Shown: positions 1 to 8,759, counted from the stretch's first letter. The stretch is 64,000 nt of DNA from UBA11524 sp963617205 (GCA_963617205.1 CAVEOA010000002.1:130188-194187), one strand, 5' to 3'. Translations and numbers: made by a program. The notes: a model not told the origin generated them from the sequence alone.

Positions 1-217
1 CACAAGCGAAGCAGTACGATGGGCATCGCTGCTGAAAGGTGCGGCGAATCCCTATGTCTAAATCCGACAAGGCGGATCCAGTCGCAGAGAAATCCTGCTT
101 TTCGGGTGCAGACCAACAAGCCCGGTGCACAGGTGCACGGACAAATATATTCTATCACACTTTTGCCGGATTGAAAAGACTTTTTTCGTTTCAATTCGCG
201 GATTCAGCCATTTTTTC
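1..217. other. Gene-free left edge
   Basis: No convincing coding frame is present: the short plus-strand frames here lack a ribosome-binding site and resemble no family I know. The stretch holds a possible leftward promoter and a short palindromic GGTGCAC/GTGCACC segment near 124-139. A leftward transcript may continue past the window edge, but I cannot identify it. Confidence 0.4.
149..177 (-). promoter_or_regulatory. Possible leftward promoter
   Basis: On the minus strand TTTTCA is followed, after 17 bases, by TAGAAT. It points out of the window and no downstream gene is visible, so the call rests on hexamers alone. Confidence 0.3.
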
Positions 218-253
218 TGCAAAAAACCGCCGCACCCGTTCAGGCGCAGCGGT
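218..253 (-). terminator. Rho-independent terminator of the coiled-coil operon
   Basis: Read leftward, ACCGCTGCGCC, a short loop and GGTGCGGCGGT form a GC-rich stem followed by TTTTTT. It lies just after the stop of the acidic-repeat protein. Confidence 0.75.
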
Positions 254-266
254 CATGGCTCCATGA

Positions 267-1439
267 TTACAGCACGAGGAAGTTCAGCTGCTCAACCAGC
301 TCTCTCGACAGCTCGGGCATTCCCTCCAGCTCTTCGATGATGGATTCCTCGGCAGTGGCTTCCGTCGCATCTGCGCGGAGCGTCACCGGCATCGTCTTGC
401 CGATCAGCGTCTGTGCGTAGGCATCCAGCATTTCCTGCGTCAGCCCTTCGTATTCGCCATCCAGCTTCAGCTCGATATCGGCAACCTTCTTGTCGTTATC
501 GATGAACATCCGGATGCTCAGGCGCGCCTCGGCATTAAGCACCATCGAGGTGCTGAGGAGCTGCAGATCAGCATCCGCCTCTTCCGCCTCCGCTTCTGCC
601 GCAAGATCCGAGTCCGTGGCAACGTTCACGTCGGCTTCGACAGCAACAACATCAGCTTCGGCATCCGCATCGGCTTCAACAGCCGTGTCAGCTTCAACGT
701 CCGCGTCAGCTTCGGCTTCGACATCTGCATCGGCTTCAACGTCCGCATCGGCTTCAACATCTGCATCAGCTTCGACATCCGCGTCTGCTTCGACATCCAC
801 GTCTGCTTCGACATCCGTGTCAGCTTCGACATCCGCGTCAGCTTCGACATCCGCGTCTGCTTCGACATCCGCGTCAGCTTCGACAACGACTTCGATTTCC
901 GCGTCAAGATCCGTTTCGGTCGCTTCAGCCTCTTCCGCAGGCTCGGCAGCAGGTTCCTCGGTGGCTTCGACGGTCTCGCCGTTCAGCGCGCGCTGCACCT
1001 GCTCAAGGTTCGCCATCAGAACATTGACCTGCTCGGACACCTCATTGAGGTAGCTCTGCGCAGTCGCCTGATTTGCCTTCGCCGTCTCCAGCTCAGCGGT
1101 CAGCGTGGTGTTTTCTTCCGTCAGGGTGCTGATCTGGGCTTCCAGTTCGGTCACCTTGGCGGTGGATTCATCAAGCGTCAGCTGTGCCTCGCGGAGGTTA
1201 TTCTGCGCGGTCGTCAGCTCCTCCTGCATGGCTTCCTTTTCGGTAATGGTCTGCTGCAGCTCGGTGCTTCGCTCCGTCAGCTCGCTGTTGACCTGGTCAA
1301 GCTGCGAGGACAGGTTGTTCGAGTTGACGAACAGCACGACCATCACGATGACCGCGACGACCAGCACAATCAGCAGGGCGAACAGGGATACCTGCTTCTT
1401 TTCGGCAGGTGCATTCGTATTGTTCTGATTTTCGGACAC
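267..1439 (-). CDS. Membrane-anchored coiled-coil protein with acidic VEADAD repeats
   Basis: Function unknown. A short charged N-terminus is followed by one transmembrane helix (about residues 19-41 of the longer reading), a Gln/Glu/Thr-rich coiled coil to about residue 155, a strongly acidic low-complexity segment built on Val-Glu-Ala-Asp-Ala-Asp (about 186-275), and a roughly 100-residue C-terminal domain of mixed composition. The predicted topology is one membrane anchor with an extracytoplasmic body. The ATG at 1446-1448 touches the AGGAGG, so the GTG at 1437-1439, ten bases downstream of it, is the more likely start. It follows another single-pass coiled-coil protein by 37 bases, in one transcription unit. 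The acidic block could be a spacer, a cation binder or a recombination-driven expansion; nothing here decides. Confidence 0.8.
   Translation of the reverse strand: MSENQNNTNAPAEKKQVSLFALLIVLVVAVIVMVVLFVNSNNLSSQLDQVNSELTERSTELQQTITEKEAMQEELTTAQNNLREAQLTLDESTAKVTELEAQISTLTEENTTLTAELETAKANQATAQSYLNEVSEQVNVLMANLEQVQRALNGETVEATEEPAAEPAEEAEATETDLDAEIEVVVEADADVEADADVEADADVEADTDVEADVDVEADADVEADADVEADADVEADADVEAEADADVEADTAVEADADAEADVVAVEADVNVATDSDLAAEAEAEEADADLQLLSTSMVLNAEARLSIRMFIDNDKKVADIELKLDGEYEGLTQEMLDAYAQTLIGKTMPVTLRADATEATAEESIIEELEGMPELSRELVEQLNFLVL
625..890 (-). repeat. In-frame 18-nt-type repeats encoding VEADAD
   Basis: About a dozen degenerate units of six codons (Val-Glu-Ala-Asp-Ala/Val/Thr-Asp) sit in tandem within the coding region. 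Codons vary between units (GCTTCGACATCCGCG, GCTTCAACATCTGCA and similar on the plus strand), so the repeat is older than a recent slippage event, although near-identical adjacent units suggest continuing turnover. Confidence 0.8.
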
Positions 1440-1476
1440 TGGAATCATTCCTCCTAAATTGATATCGGATGACAGG

Positions 1477-1953
1477 CTATTTGACCGAGGTCTCCCCTGC
1501 CTGCGTGAGGAGCTCTAACGCGGCGTCCACCTTCGCCTGAATCTCCTGCAGCGCCGTCTGAAGCGGTGCAATGGAGATTGCCGGCTGTCCGTCAAGACCC
1601 TGCTGGACGAAAGAATCCTGCTGCGCTGTCAGCGATGCAATCTGCTCGGTCAGCGCGGCGTTTTCCTCACGGAGCGCCTTGCGCTGCGCACGAAGCGTCT
1701 GCTCACGGGCAGAGACCTCCTCCGCCTGCGGCTGCACCTCGGCAAGCTGCCTGCGCGTTTCCGGCAAGTCCACCTGCACCTGCGCATATTCCACCTGCTG
1801 GAGCTCCAGCCGCGCCTCCGTCGCCTCAAGCGACAAACGGGTCAGCCGGATTTCCTCGCTGACAGATGCCTGATGGATGACGCTGTAGCACAGCACCACG
1901 CACAGCGCACACATGACCGCAATGAAGCAAGCCCGAAAGCCCTTCGACAGCAT
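1477..1953 (-). CDS. Single-pass membrane coiled-coil protein
   Basis: Function unknown; 158 residues. An N-terminal hydrophobic helix (about residues 7-27) could be a signal anchor. The rest is almost entirely Gln/Glu/Ala/Leu-rich coiled coil (about 30-115), ending in a short tail. This resembles the size and layout of small FtsL/DivIC-like bitopic proteins, but no diagnostic motif supports that. GAGGAGG lies 6-7 bases before the ATG. It is the first gene of a two-gene unit with the acidic-repeat coiled-coil protein, so the two may interact through their coiled coils. Confidence 0.75.
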   Translation of the reverse strand: MLSKGFRACFIAVMCALCVVLCYSVIHQASVSEEIRLTRLSLEATEARLELQQVEYAQVQVDLPETRRQLAEVQPQAEEVSAREQTLRAQRKALREENAALTEQIASLTAQQDSFVQQGLDGQPAISIAPLQTALQEIQAKVDAALELLTQAGETSVK

Positions 1954-1996
1954 ATCGTTTCCTCCTCCGCGTCATGAACGGAAAGCTTACATTTTC

Positions 1997-2025
1997 ATTG
2001 TACCATAAACAGGGTCAAATTGCAA
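1997..2025 (-). promoter_or_regulatory. Promoter of the coiled-coil operon
   Basis: On the minus strand TTGCAA and TACAAT are separated by 17 bases, about 45 bases upstream of the ATG at 1953. Both hexamers are close to the sigma-A consensus. Confidence 0.6.
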
Positions 2026-2082
2026 AGTATAATCGTGCAAAATGTCGCATTCTATCCCAAAATTTACAGTTTGTTAAAGTCG

Positions 2083-3069
2083 TCACACGTTTTCTTCCGG
2101 ACCTTGCTGTTCTTCCTCCTGCGGCGGAATCAGCTTCTCCGCCGTTTCCGACAGACTCTTTGCAAGATAGGCGACGTTTTCCTCGCGGCAGACGGTATCA
2201 CGCGATGTGTGCAGCCGACCGGTCACCAGCCCGACGCCCGAGCTGTGATGATACGCGGAGATGCCCACGCCGCAGGAGAATTTGCGGTAATCGCCCGCTC
2301 CGCGCACGCGAATCCTGCTCCAGAAGCCTGTCTGCACCCCAAATGCCGCCGCATTTTGCGCGAGCACATCCCGAAGCGCTGCGTATTCCGGCTTATCCTG
2401 CGCCAGCTTCGGCGCGGACACGATGAAATGGTCGCCGTCGCCGACGCAGTTCAGGTCAACCAGCAGCTGCATCGTCTGAATCTCGACATGCTGCTGCGCG
2501 AAATACTTTGCGCCCCTGCTGCCCGTCTCCTGATTATCAAAAAGGATGAACGCCGTGCTTTCCCGCGCCTCGGGGGACAGCTGCGCCATCGTTTCCAGCA
2601 ATGCAGCCACGCCCGACGTGTTGTCGTTGACGTTATGCGGATTCGCCTTGCCGAACATCATCAGCAGGACAATCCCCAGGAACGTCAGGAAGAACGAGAG
2701 AATCAGCCAGTCGCCATTCTTTGACAGCAGCCCGACCGCGCAGCCGACGAGCAGCGAAATCAGCAGCAGCGCCAGCAGAATCGCGAGCTGCGACAGCGCG
2801 TACACCGGAAAATTGCGCGGAATCCGCAAATCCGGAATGCCGATGGTCGCCGCGGTGTCGTAATGCGCGGCGATGATGATGCTTGCGTGCTGCGGGTCGC
2901 CGGCAACAATGTTGCGCTGTCGCACCTTGTCCTTGCGGTTCATGCCGTCCACATACGGCCGATAGCCCATTTCGCGCATTTTTGCAATGACCCACTGTTC
3001 AAACGCACGCTTCTGCTCCGCCGACTTGCGAACGGGATACAGGCTGTCAATTTCCTCCCGAATGCTCAT
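2083..3069 (-). CDS. M28-family-like zinc peptidase with inserted transmembrane helices
   Basis: Probable metal-dependent aminopeptidase of the M28 clan. Candidate metal and catalytic residues are His69-Tyr-Asp71, Asp149 in NDNTSG, Glu181 in DNQETG, Asp205 and His287 in LHTSRDT, in the usual order. Unusually, about 50 hydrophobic residues forming two predicted membrane helices (roughly 88-115 and 119-140) lie between the first His-x-Asp and the Asp-Asn-Thr-Ser-Gly motif, which would tether the catalytic domain to the membrane. The usual double Glu is Gln-Glu here. The start overlaps the stop of trmO by four bases (ATGA), implying translational coupling. The substrate is unknown. Confidence 0.8.
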   Translation of the reverse strand: MSIREEIDSLYPVRKSAEQKRAFEQWVIAKMREMGYRPYVDGMNRKDKVRQRNIVAGDPQHASIIIAAHYDTAATIGIPDLRIPRNFPVYALSQLAILLALLLISLLVGCAVGLLSKNGDWLILSFFLTFLGIVLLMMFGKANPHNVNDNTSGVAALLETMAQLSPEARESTAFILFDNQETGSRGAKYFAQQHVEIQTMQLLVDLNCVGDGDHFIVSAPKLAQDKPEYAALRDVLAQNAAAFGVQTGFWSRIRVRGAGDYRKFSCGVGISAYHHSSGVGLVTGRLHTSRDTVCREENVAYLAKSLSETAEKLIPPQEEEQQGPEENV

Positions 3070-3761
3070 GTTTCGTCCTTTCCGGTAATGATTTTTTCAT
3101 AGGGAACGACGTCCGTGACGGTCAGCGTATCGCCGTCAACCGTGAAGCGAATGTCGTTTTCGCCGTAAGGCACGCCGTACACGCGCTCCAGCTGATGCTG
3201 ATAGGCTGGTCGGGGATCCTGCGCAAGGATTGCCAGCACGGCAGGAACATCCTCCGCCGGAATGCGTGCACGAAGCTCCTCCGGCAGGATAACCTGCAGC
3301 GCGTGCGCCTTCTTTTCCTCGGCAAAGCCGCCGCGTGCGTCCGGCACGCTGTCCGCATACGGCACATACGGCTTAATGTCGATGACGGGTGTCCCGTCCA
3401 TCATGTCCGCGCCGGCAACGTGCAGCACCACGCATCCGTCTTCCTCCACGACCTTCAGCAGCCGGACGACCGTCAGACCGATTTTGTTCGGCCGGTACGG
3501 CGAGCGCGTTGCAAACACGCCCATGCGCGTATTGCCGCCAAGCCTCGGCGGGCGCACAGTCGGACGCCATTGTTCGCGCGCCGCCTGGTCAAATTCCCAC
3601 AGCAGCCACAGGTGCGAAAATTCCCCGATGCCCCGAAAAGCCTCGCGGACGCTGTATTCCGGCTCCATCACGATGCGCGATACCGCCGGAACAAGCCCGG
3701 ATTGGCGCGGCACGCCGAATTTCTCCCGATAGCCGTTGCGGATGTGCGCGATGATTTCCAT
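3066..3761 (-). CDS. trmO: tRNA (N6-threonylcarbamoyladenosine37-N6)-methyltransferase TrmO
   Basis: TrmO (TsaA/UPF0066 family) uses S-adenosylmethionine to methylate t6A at position 37 of some tRNAs. The protein opens MEIIAHIRNGYREKFGVPRQ and carries the family signatures SHLWLLWEFD, a TRSPYRPNKIGL segment and DGTPVIDIKPYVPYADS, followed by the C-terminal small domain. An open frame runs further upstream, but GGAG lies 7 bases before the ATG at 3761 and the conserved family start matches it, giving 231 residues. It is coupled to the M28-like peptidase by a 4-base overlap and diverges from an unknown membrane protein. Confidence 0.9.
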   Translation of the reverse strand: MEIIAHIRNGYREKFGVPRQSGLVPAVSRIVMEPEYSVREAFRGIGEFSHLWLLWEFDQAAREQWRPTVRPPRLGGNTRMGVFATRSPYRPNKIGLTVVRLLKVVEEDGCVVLHVAGADMMDGTPVIDIKPYVPYADSVPDARGGFAEEKKAHALQVILPEELRARIPAEDVPAVLAILAQDPRPAYQHQLERVYGVPYGENDIRFTVDGDTLTVTDVVPYEKIITGKDET

Positions 3762-3855
3762 GTGTGTTCTCCATCCGATTCCGCCGGTTATGGAGGACTT
3801 CCGACCATCCGCGGCGAATATTGAAATGATGATTTCCTGCAAAAAAGGAGGCGGC

Positions 3856-4998
3856 ATGACCGCCATGAGTGAAAACAATCAGCGGAGGCGCAGACGGTCG
3901 GTTCCCGACGATTCAACGGTTCCCGACTCCTCCATGGTTCCCGACGCTTTCGCGGTTCCCGACTTTTCCGACCCTTCCTCTGCTCCCGACTCCTCTGACC
4001 CCGACCCTTCAACGGCTTCCGGCTTCTCCTGTGAATCCGAAGAAGCCGCCGAACCGGAAGCGGTCAGCGAGCGTCCGCACCTGCCAAGCCCCCATGAATC
4101 CTTCTGCGCCACCCATGCGCTGCTGTCCTCCCTCTGCGAACCGAAGCCGCTGCGCAAGCCGCATTCGCTCACCGACTGCGTCAACATTCTGCTTGATTTG
4201 CTGCTGTGGCTGCCGAAGCTCGCAGTTTCCACGCTGTGCTATGCGCTTCGCTATCTGCGCTCTGCCTTTCGGTATGCGCTGGAGGGCTCGTGCTCGCTGA
4301 CGCACGCGTTTTTAATGTGCCCCTATGCGTGGCTGCTGATGTACGTGCTGCTGTCAGCGCTGTCCGCAGGCGGTGTGCTGCTGATTCGGCAAATATCCGC
4401 CGTTGCCGGCAGCTCGCTGGCCTCCTCGCTGGAAAGGCTGTTCCTCCTGTTCGGCGGATTCCTGCTGATGCTCCCTGCGCTGATCTGGGGCTGCTGCCTG
4501 CTCTGGCTGCTCTGCACAAGGCTCGAATCCTGGTGCCGCTGGCATCGGCTCGTGTTCCTTGTTCTGCTGCTGATTGCGTTCGCCGCGCCGCTGCTTTATC
4601 ACCTGTCGCCGCTGTTTCTGCTTCTGGTGCTGCCGCTGCTGATTGGGCTGATTTCCGGCGCTCTGGTAACACGCCGGACCTCCGAATCCATCGACAATCT
4701 CATCCGACACTTCACGCAGCGGGAAGAGCGTGCCCGTCTCCGCAAGCGCGGCGTGCATCAGATGGTACGCGTCACGGAGGTTGTCCCGGACCGCGCCGTT
4801 CGCAGGGGCGTACACGGATGCGTGCTGGTGATTTCCTGCCGTCATCCATCAACGGGGGATGCGGTCGTGCTCGTCAGCAAGCCGGTGTTTCAGCCCTATC
4901 AGGCAGGGGATTTGGTGCATGTGGTTTTTCACCCGACTGACCCGACAATCTATCGCATTGATGCGGAAACGCCGCTGCCAAAGAGGTGGAAGAGATAA
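3856..4998 (+). CDS. Multi-pass membrane protein with Ser/Pro/Asp-rich N-terminus
   Basis: Function unknown; 380 residues. The first 40 or so residues repeat a Val-Pro-Asp-x-Ser theme and are probably disordered. A central membrane region (about 110-285) has four or five hydrophobic segments rich in Leu. The C-terminal 85 residues are soluble, with a beta-rich pattern (GCVLVISC, VVLVSKPV, GDLVHVVFHPTDPTIYRID) reminiscent of DUF3592-like domains. AAGGAGG lies 4 bases before the ATG at 3856; a second ATG at 3865 is 13 bases away and less likely. It is divergently transcribed from trmO. Confidence 0.7.
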   Translation: MTAMSENNQRRRRRSVPDDSTVPDSSMVPDAFAVPDFSDPSSAPDSSDPDPSTASGFSCESEEAAEPEAVSERPHLPSPHESFCATHALLSSLCEPKPLRKPHSLTDCVNILLDLLLWLPKLAVSTLCYALRYLRSAFRYALEGSCSLTHAFLMCPYAWLLMYVLLSALSAGGVLLIRQISAVAGSSLASSLERLFLLFGGFLLMLPALIWGCCLLWLLCTRLESWCRWHRLVFLVLLLIAFAAPLLYHLSPLFLLLVLPLLIGLISGALVTRRTSESIDNLIRHFTQREERARLRKRGVHQMVRVTEVVPDRAVRRGVHGCVLVISCRHPSTGDAVVLVSKPVFQPYQAGDLVHVVFHPTDPTIYRIDAETPLPKRWKR

Positions 4999-5021
4999 CC
5001 TCTTCCGAACTGTTTTTCTGG
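4988..5021 (+). terminator. Terminator overlapping the stop codon
   Basis: GGAAGAG, a five-base loop and CTCTTCC form a stem that includes the TAA stop of the membrane protein. A TTTTT run follows about eight bases later, so it is a modest candidate. Confidence 0.45.
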
Positions 5022-5063
5022 AATCAGGCAGATTTCATATTCAATAATGAAGGTTGGTATTCC

Positions 5064-5438
5064 AGCAGATATCAGGGAGCTTTGCGCTCGCCCCCTGACC
5101 CCTTCGCAATGCGCTCCCATGCTTGTTGAGAGGTTTTGCAGCTGAATGTTGGGGGCAGCGCTGCACAAATCGCCAAATTGCGCGGGGTTGCCTTAAATCT
5201 TCTTTCAGCAGATATCAGGGGGCTTTGCGCTCGCCCCCTGAACCCCTTCGCAGTGCGCTCCCATGTTTGTTGGGAGGTTTGCGGCTGAATGTTAGGGTAG
5301 AGCCGCACAAATCGCCAAATTGCGTGCGGTTGCCTTAGACAATCGTTTTGCAGCAGATATCAGGGGGCTTTGCGCTCGCCCCCTGAACCCTTCGCAATGC
5401 GCTCCCATGCTTGTTGGGAGGTTTTGCGGCTGAATGTT
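5064..5438. repeat. Three tandem ~143-bp non-coding repeats
   Basis: Near-identical units begin at 5064, 5207 and 5352 with AGCAGATATCAGGG. Each holds an inverted GGGGGC...GCCCCC stem around TTTGCGCTC, then CCCTTCGCAATGCGCTCCCAT and a GGAGGTTTTGCGGCTGAATGTT tail; the third unit is truncated after that tail. Short frames in these units repeat with them and are not genes. The stem and the CCCTTCG segment recur in the islands near 13.5 and 57.5 kb. Confidence 0.85.
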
Positions 5439-5463
5439 CGTCTTCCATCATCGTCTGGGATGA

Positions 5464-6306
5464 TTATTTGTGCTCCCTGACGGGGCATGCGAGCGCCGCG
5501 TCGACTGCCTTTTCGATTTCCGGCACGTGAAGGGACATCAACTCGCCGGCATCGCACTTTTGGGCGATTTCGGGGTCAATCGGCAGCTGGCAGAGCAGCG
5601 GCAGATGGTGCTTTTCGGCAACTTCCGCGGTCCTGCTTTCGCCGAAGGGATACAAGCGGCGTCCGCAGTCCGGGCACGTGATATAGGACATGTTCTCCAC
5701 GAGACCCAGCACCGGAATATTCATCATCTCCGCCATCTTGACCGCCTTCTCGACAATCATACCGACGAGCTCCTGCGGGCTGATCACAATCACAATCGCA
5801 TCCACCGGCAACGACTGGAACACCGTCAGCGGCACATCGCCCGTTCCCGGAGGCATATCGACATACAGGCAGTCCACATCGCCCCAGGCGACATCCGTCC
5901 AGAACTGCTTGACCGTGCCTGCAATCAGGCTGCCGCGCCAGATGACCGGGTCGGTATCGTTCTCCAGCAGCAGGTTGATGGACATAACCTTCACGCCGCC
6001 TGCCGCCTCATTCGGCAGAATCCCCTGCTCGCAGCCGACCGCCTTGTCATGCACGCCGAGAATCCGCGGTATGCTCGGGCCCGTGATATCCGCATCGAGT
6101 ACGCCGGCGATTTTCCCGCGGCGCGCCGTTTCACACGCCATCAGACCTGTCACCAGCGATTTGCCGACGCCGCCCTTGCCGCTCACGACGCCGATAACCT
6201 TCTTGACGCTGCTCCCTGCATTGGCCGGTGCCAGCAGGTTTTGCGGCTGCTGACGCGACGCGCAGTTGCTCCCGCAGGAGGAGCAGTCATGACTACATTC
6301 TGACAT
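5464..6306 (-). CDS. mrp: Mrp/NBP35-family Fe-S carrier ATPase
   Basis: P-loop ATPase thought to assemble or carry [4Fe-4S] clusters to apoproteins. The N-terminus has clustered cysteines (Cys4, Cys8, Cys11, Cys15) as in NBP35-type proteins. Next come the deviant Walker A VSGKGGVGKS, the switch DADITGPS, the DMPPGTGDVPL Walker B region and a C-terminal CPDC motif that ligates the shared cluster in the homodimer. An open frame extends upstream, but AAGGAC before the ATG at 6306 and the conserved MSECSHDCSSC opening fix the start (280 residues). It is flanked downstream by tandem repeats. Confidence 0.9.
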   Translation of the reverse strand: MSECSHDCSSCGSNCASRQQPQNLLAPANAGSSVKKVIGVVSGKGGVGKSLVTGLMACETARRGKIAGVLDADITGPSIPRILGVHDKAVGCEQGILPNEAAGGVKVMSINLLLENDTDPVIWRGSLIAGTVKQFWTDVAWGDVDCLYVDMPPGTGDVPLTVFQSLPVDAIVIVISPQELVGMIVEKAVKMAEMMNIPVLGLVENMSYITCPDCGRRLYPFGESRTAEVAEKHHLPLLCQLPIDPEIAQKCDAGELMSLHVPEIEKAVDAALACPVREHK

Positions 6307-6630
6307 ACTGTCCTTCTTTCCGTTCCGCCCGATTCGGCGGACTGCATCCTGTCCGCGGCTGATTGCTCCTCCGCGAACGCTTAAAGAAAAATAATTCGCT
6401 CTTTTTGCCTGCATTTCCTTCTTTTCAGCAGGGAAAACAACGAGCGCCGTCGAATTTATATTTCTTGCGAATGGATTGGAACAAATTGCCCTTTCGATTC
6501 GTCTAATCAGATGTAGGAAAACTGCGTTCCGCTTCGTTTGATGGCCGGGAGAGCATCCGCCTTTCCCGCATCGGCAGCGATCGCATTCGCCTCTCCGCTC
6601 ACGCCGAGGGAGAAAGTGGAGGTTTTGACC
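6307..6630. other. Intergenic region between mrp and the PG-binding lipoprotein
   Basis: This divergent spacer must hold promoters for both flanking genes. I see AT-rich blocks near 6385-6395 and 6450-6465 but no hexamer pair convincing enough to call, and no RNA structure. Confidence 0.4.
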
Positions 6631-8745
6631 ATGAAGAGAAACAGCTCCGGAAGCACCAGCCGCCGCCGGGTGAAATTCGCCGCGCTGTGCGGTATTTTGG
6701 CGTTGTCCATGACACTGACGGGCTGCTTTGTTCCGCCGGATGATCTTTCGGGCGACCTTTCCAACTCCGGCGTCGTTTATAACACAGCCGTCATTTCTGC
6801 ACCGCCGCGCACGGCAACGCCCAGTCCTTCGCCGTCGGATGAGCCGGAAGCGACGTACAATTTCGACACTGACGCGGCGACGCCCAACCCGTCCTCCGGC
6901 GGCATCGGCGTATACACCAATGGCGGCGTGACCGTCATCGGCACCGCAACGCCCACAAGCGGCGGCGCAGCGACCAACAAGCCGACCGCAACGCCCACGC
7001 CGACCTCCTCCGTCCTCAAGAAGGGCGCCTCGGGGGACGCCGTCAGGACGCTCCAGCGCCGCCTGAAGCAGCTCGGCTATTACACCGGCTCCGTTGACGG
7101 CGACTTCGGCGACGCGACCGAAAAGGCTGTCCGCGCATTCCAGGACCGCAACAACCTTTATGTTGACGGCATCGCGGGCACGTCCACCATGAACAAGCTG
7201 AACAGCTCCAACGCCGTGAAGGCATCGACCGCGACCGCCACGCCGCGCACGACTGCCCGTGCGACCGCGTCAAAGCAGCCCTCCGCGACCGCCACGCCGA
7301 ACCTGTCCACCGACTACTACCTGAGCATCGGTTCGTCCGGCACGCGCGTCAAAACGCTACAGACCCGCCTGATTTCGCTCGGCTGGATGGCCGGCAAGGC
7401 TGACGGCAACTACGAGGGTGCGACAGAATACGCCGTCAAGGCGTTCCAGGCGAAGTACAAGAGCCTCTACGACGACGGCATCGCCGGTCCTTCGACGCTC
7501 AAGACGCTGTATTCCTCCTCCGCAGTCAAGGCCAGCAGCCCCGTTTCCTCCATCGGCACGACGCTTGAATCCGGTCAGTCCGGCGATGCTGTCCGCGCAA
7601 TGCAGAAGCGGCTGAAGTCGCTCGGTTATCTCTCCGGCACGGCTGACGGCAGCTTCGGCGACGCCACAAAGGCCGCCGTCATGGCCTTCCAGAGCGCCAA
7701 CGGTCTCAATGCCGATGGCAAGGCAGGCACCGCCACGCTCAACAAGCTCTATTCGACCTCCGCAGTGCCGGCAGGCTCCTCCTCGTCAACCGCAACGCCG
7801 TCCTCAACCACCTCCCCTGACGGTTACACCACGCTGTCCGAGGGCGACAGCGGCACTGCCGTCAAGAAGCTCCAGCAGGCGCTGAAGAACAAGGGCTACT
7901 ATTCCGGCTCGGTTGACGGCAAGTACGGCACGGGCACAACCGCCGCCGTCACCGCCTTCCAGACCGCGAAGGGACTGCGCGTCGACGGCAAGGCAGGTCC
8001 TGCCACGCAGCGCGCCCTGTATGCATCCAGCTCCTCCGATTCCTCCGGCACCACGTATGACACGCTTCGTCCGGGCGACACCGGCACCGCCGTCAGTACG
8101 CTCCAGCGCGCCCTGAAGGACAAGGGCTACTACACCGGCTCGGTTGACGGCACCTACGGCACATCAACCACCACCGCCGTCAAGGCCTTCCAGACGAAGA
8201 TGAGCATCACGCCGGTTGACGGCATCGCGGGCGATAAGACGCTCTCCGTGCTCTACTCCTCCTCCGCGGTCAATGCCGATGAATACGCCACGCTCCGCCC
8301 GGGCGACTCCAACTCCGCTGTCCGCTCGATGCAGTCGACGCTCTATGAGCTGGGCTACTATGACGGCTCCCGCGACGGCGTTTACGGCGCAACCACGCAG
8401 GATGCTGTCCGCGCCTTCCAGATCCGCAACAAGATTTCGCCGGTTGACGGCATCGCGGGCAACAAGACGCTCTCCGTGCTCTACAGCGGCAATGCCATCG
8501 CCGCCGCCGCCAAGACGACGGAATACACCACGCTGCAGGTGGGCGACCAGGGCGATGAGGTCGTGCAGATGCAGGACAGCCTGTATCAGCTCGGTTATCT
8601 CTCTGTTGTCACCGGCTATTACGACAGCGCAACGGTTGCCGCCATCCGGAATTTCCAGTCCAAGAACGGTTTGACGGTCGATGGCGCCGCCGGTCAGGAA
8701 ACGCTGTCCGTGCTTTACGGCTCCAACCCGAAGTCAGCCTACTAA
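6631..8745 (+). CDS. Lipoprotein with seven peptidoglycan-binding domains
   Basis: Probable surface lipoprotein that binds cell-wall peptidoglycan. The signal peptide ends in a lipobox (Leu-Thr-Gly-Cys, about residue 32). A Thr/Pro/Ser-rich linker (about 35-130) precedes seven PG_binding_1 repeats, each with the pattern G-x-x-G-x-x-V-x-x-L-Q...LGY...G.VDG.YG..T..AV.AFQ...L.VDG.AG..T...LY. Repeats 1 to 3 are separated by Ala/Thr/Pro linkers; repeats 4 to 7 follow closely. There is no enzymatic domain, so it could anchor or scaffold at the wall, or bind spore cortex. GGAGG lies 8 bases before the ATG at 6631. The next gene encodes a secreted transglutaminase-like protein behind a terminator. 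Confidence 0.85.
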   Translation: MKRNSSGSTSRRRVKFAALCGILALSMTLTGCFVPPDDLSGDLSNSGVVYNTAVISAPPRTATPSPSPSDEPEATYNFDTDAATPNPSSGGIGVYTNGGVTVIGTATPTSGGAATNKPTATPTPTSSVLKKGASGDAVRTLQRRLKQLGYYTGSVDGDFGDATEKAVRAFQDRNNLYVDGIAGTSTMNKLNSSNAVKASTATATPRTTARATASKQPSATATPNLSTDYYLSIGSSGTRVKTLQTRLISLGWMAGKADGNYEGATEYAVKAFQAKYKSLYDDGIAGPSTLKTLYSSSAVKASSPVSSIGTTLESGQSGDAVRAMQKRLKSLGYLSGTADGSFGDATKAAVMAFQSANGLNADGKAGTATLNKLYSTSAVPAGSSSSTATPSSTTSPDGYTTLSEGDSGTAVKKLQQALKNKGYYSGSVDGKYGTGTTAAVTAFQTAKGLRVDGKAGPATQRALYASSSSDSSGTTYDTLRPGDTGTAVSTLQRALKDKGYYTGSVDGTYGTSTTTAVKAFQTKMSITPVDGIAGDKTLSVLYSSSAVNADEYATLRPGDSNSAVRSMQSTLYELGYYDGSRDGVYGATTQDAVRAFQIRNKISPVDGIAGNKTLSVLYSGNAIAAAAKTTEYTTLQVGDQGDEVVQMQDSLYQLGYLSVVTGYYDSATVAAIRNFQSKNGLTVDGAAGQETLSVLYGSNPKSAY

Positions 8746-8759
8746 TCCCACATCCTTTC

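Noticed and set aside
1..150. Start of a known small RNA (6S, SRP or tmRNA) running leftward
   Set aside because: A promoter-like pair points left, but the visible bases do not match the conserved parts of these RNAs as I know them.
490..1053. Ser/Ala/Thr-rich plus-strand frame of 187 codons
   Set aside because: It is the mirror of the acidic repeat on the minus strand, has no ribosome-binding site, and its composition follows entirely from the GCTTCGACATCC-type repeat.
5072..5557. Short minus-strand frames in the 5-kb repeats
   Set aside because: They repeat with the DNA unit, lack ribosome-binding sites and shift frame between copies.
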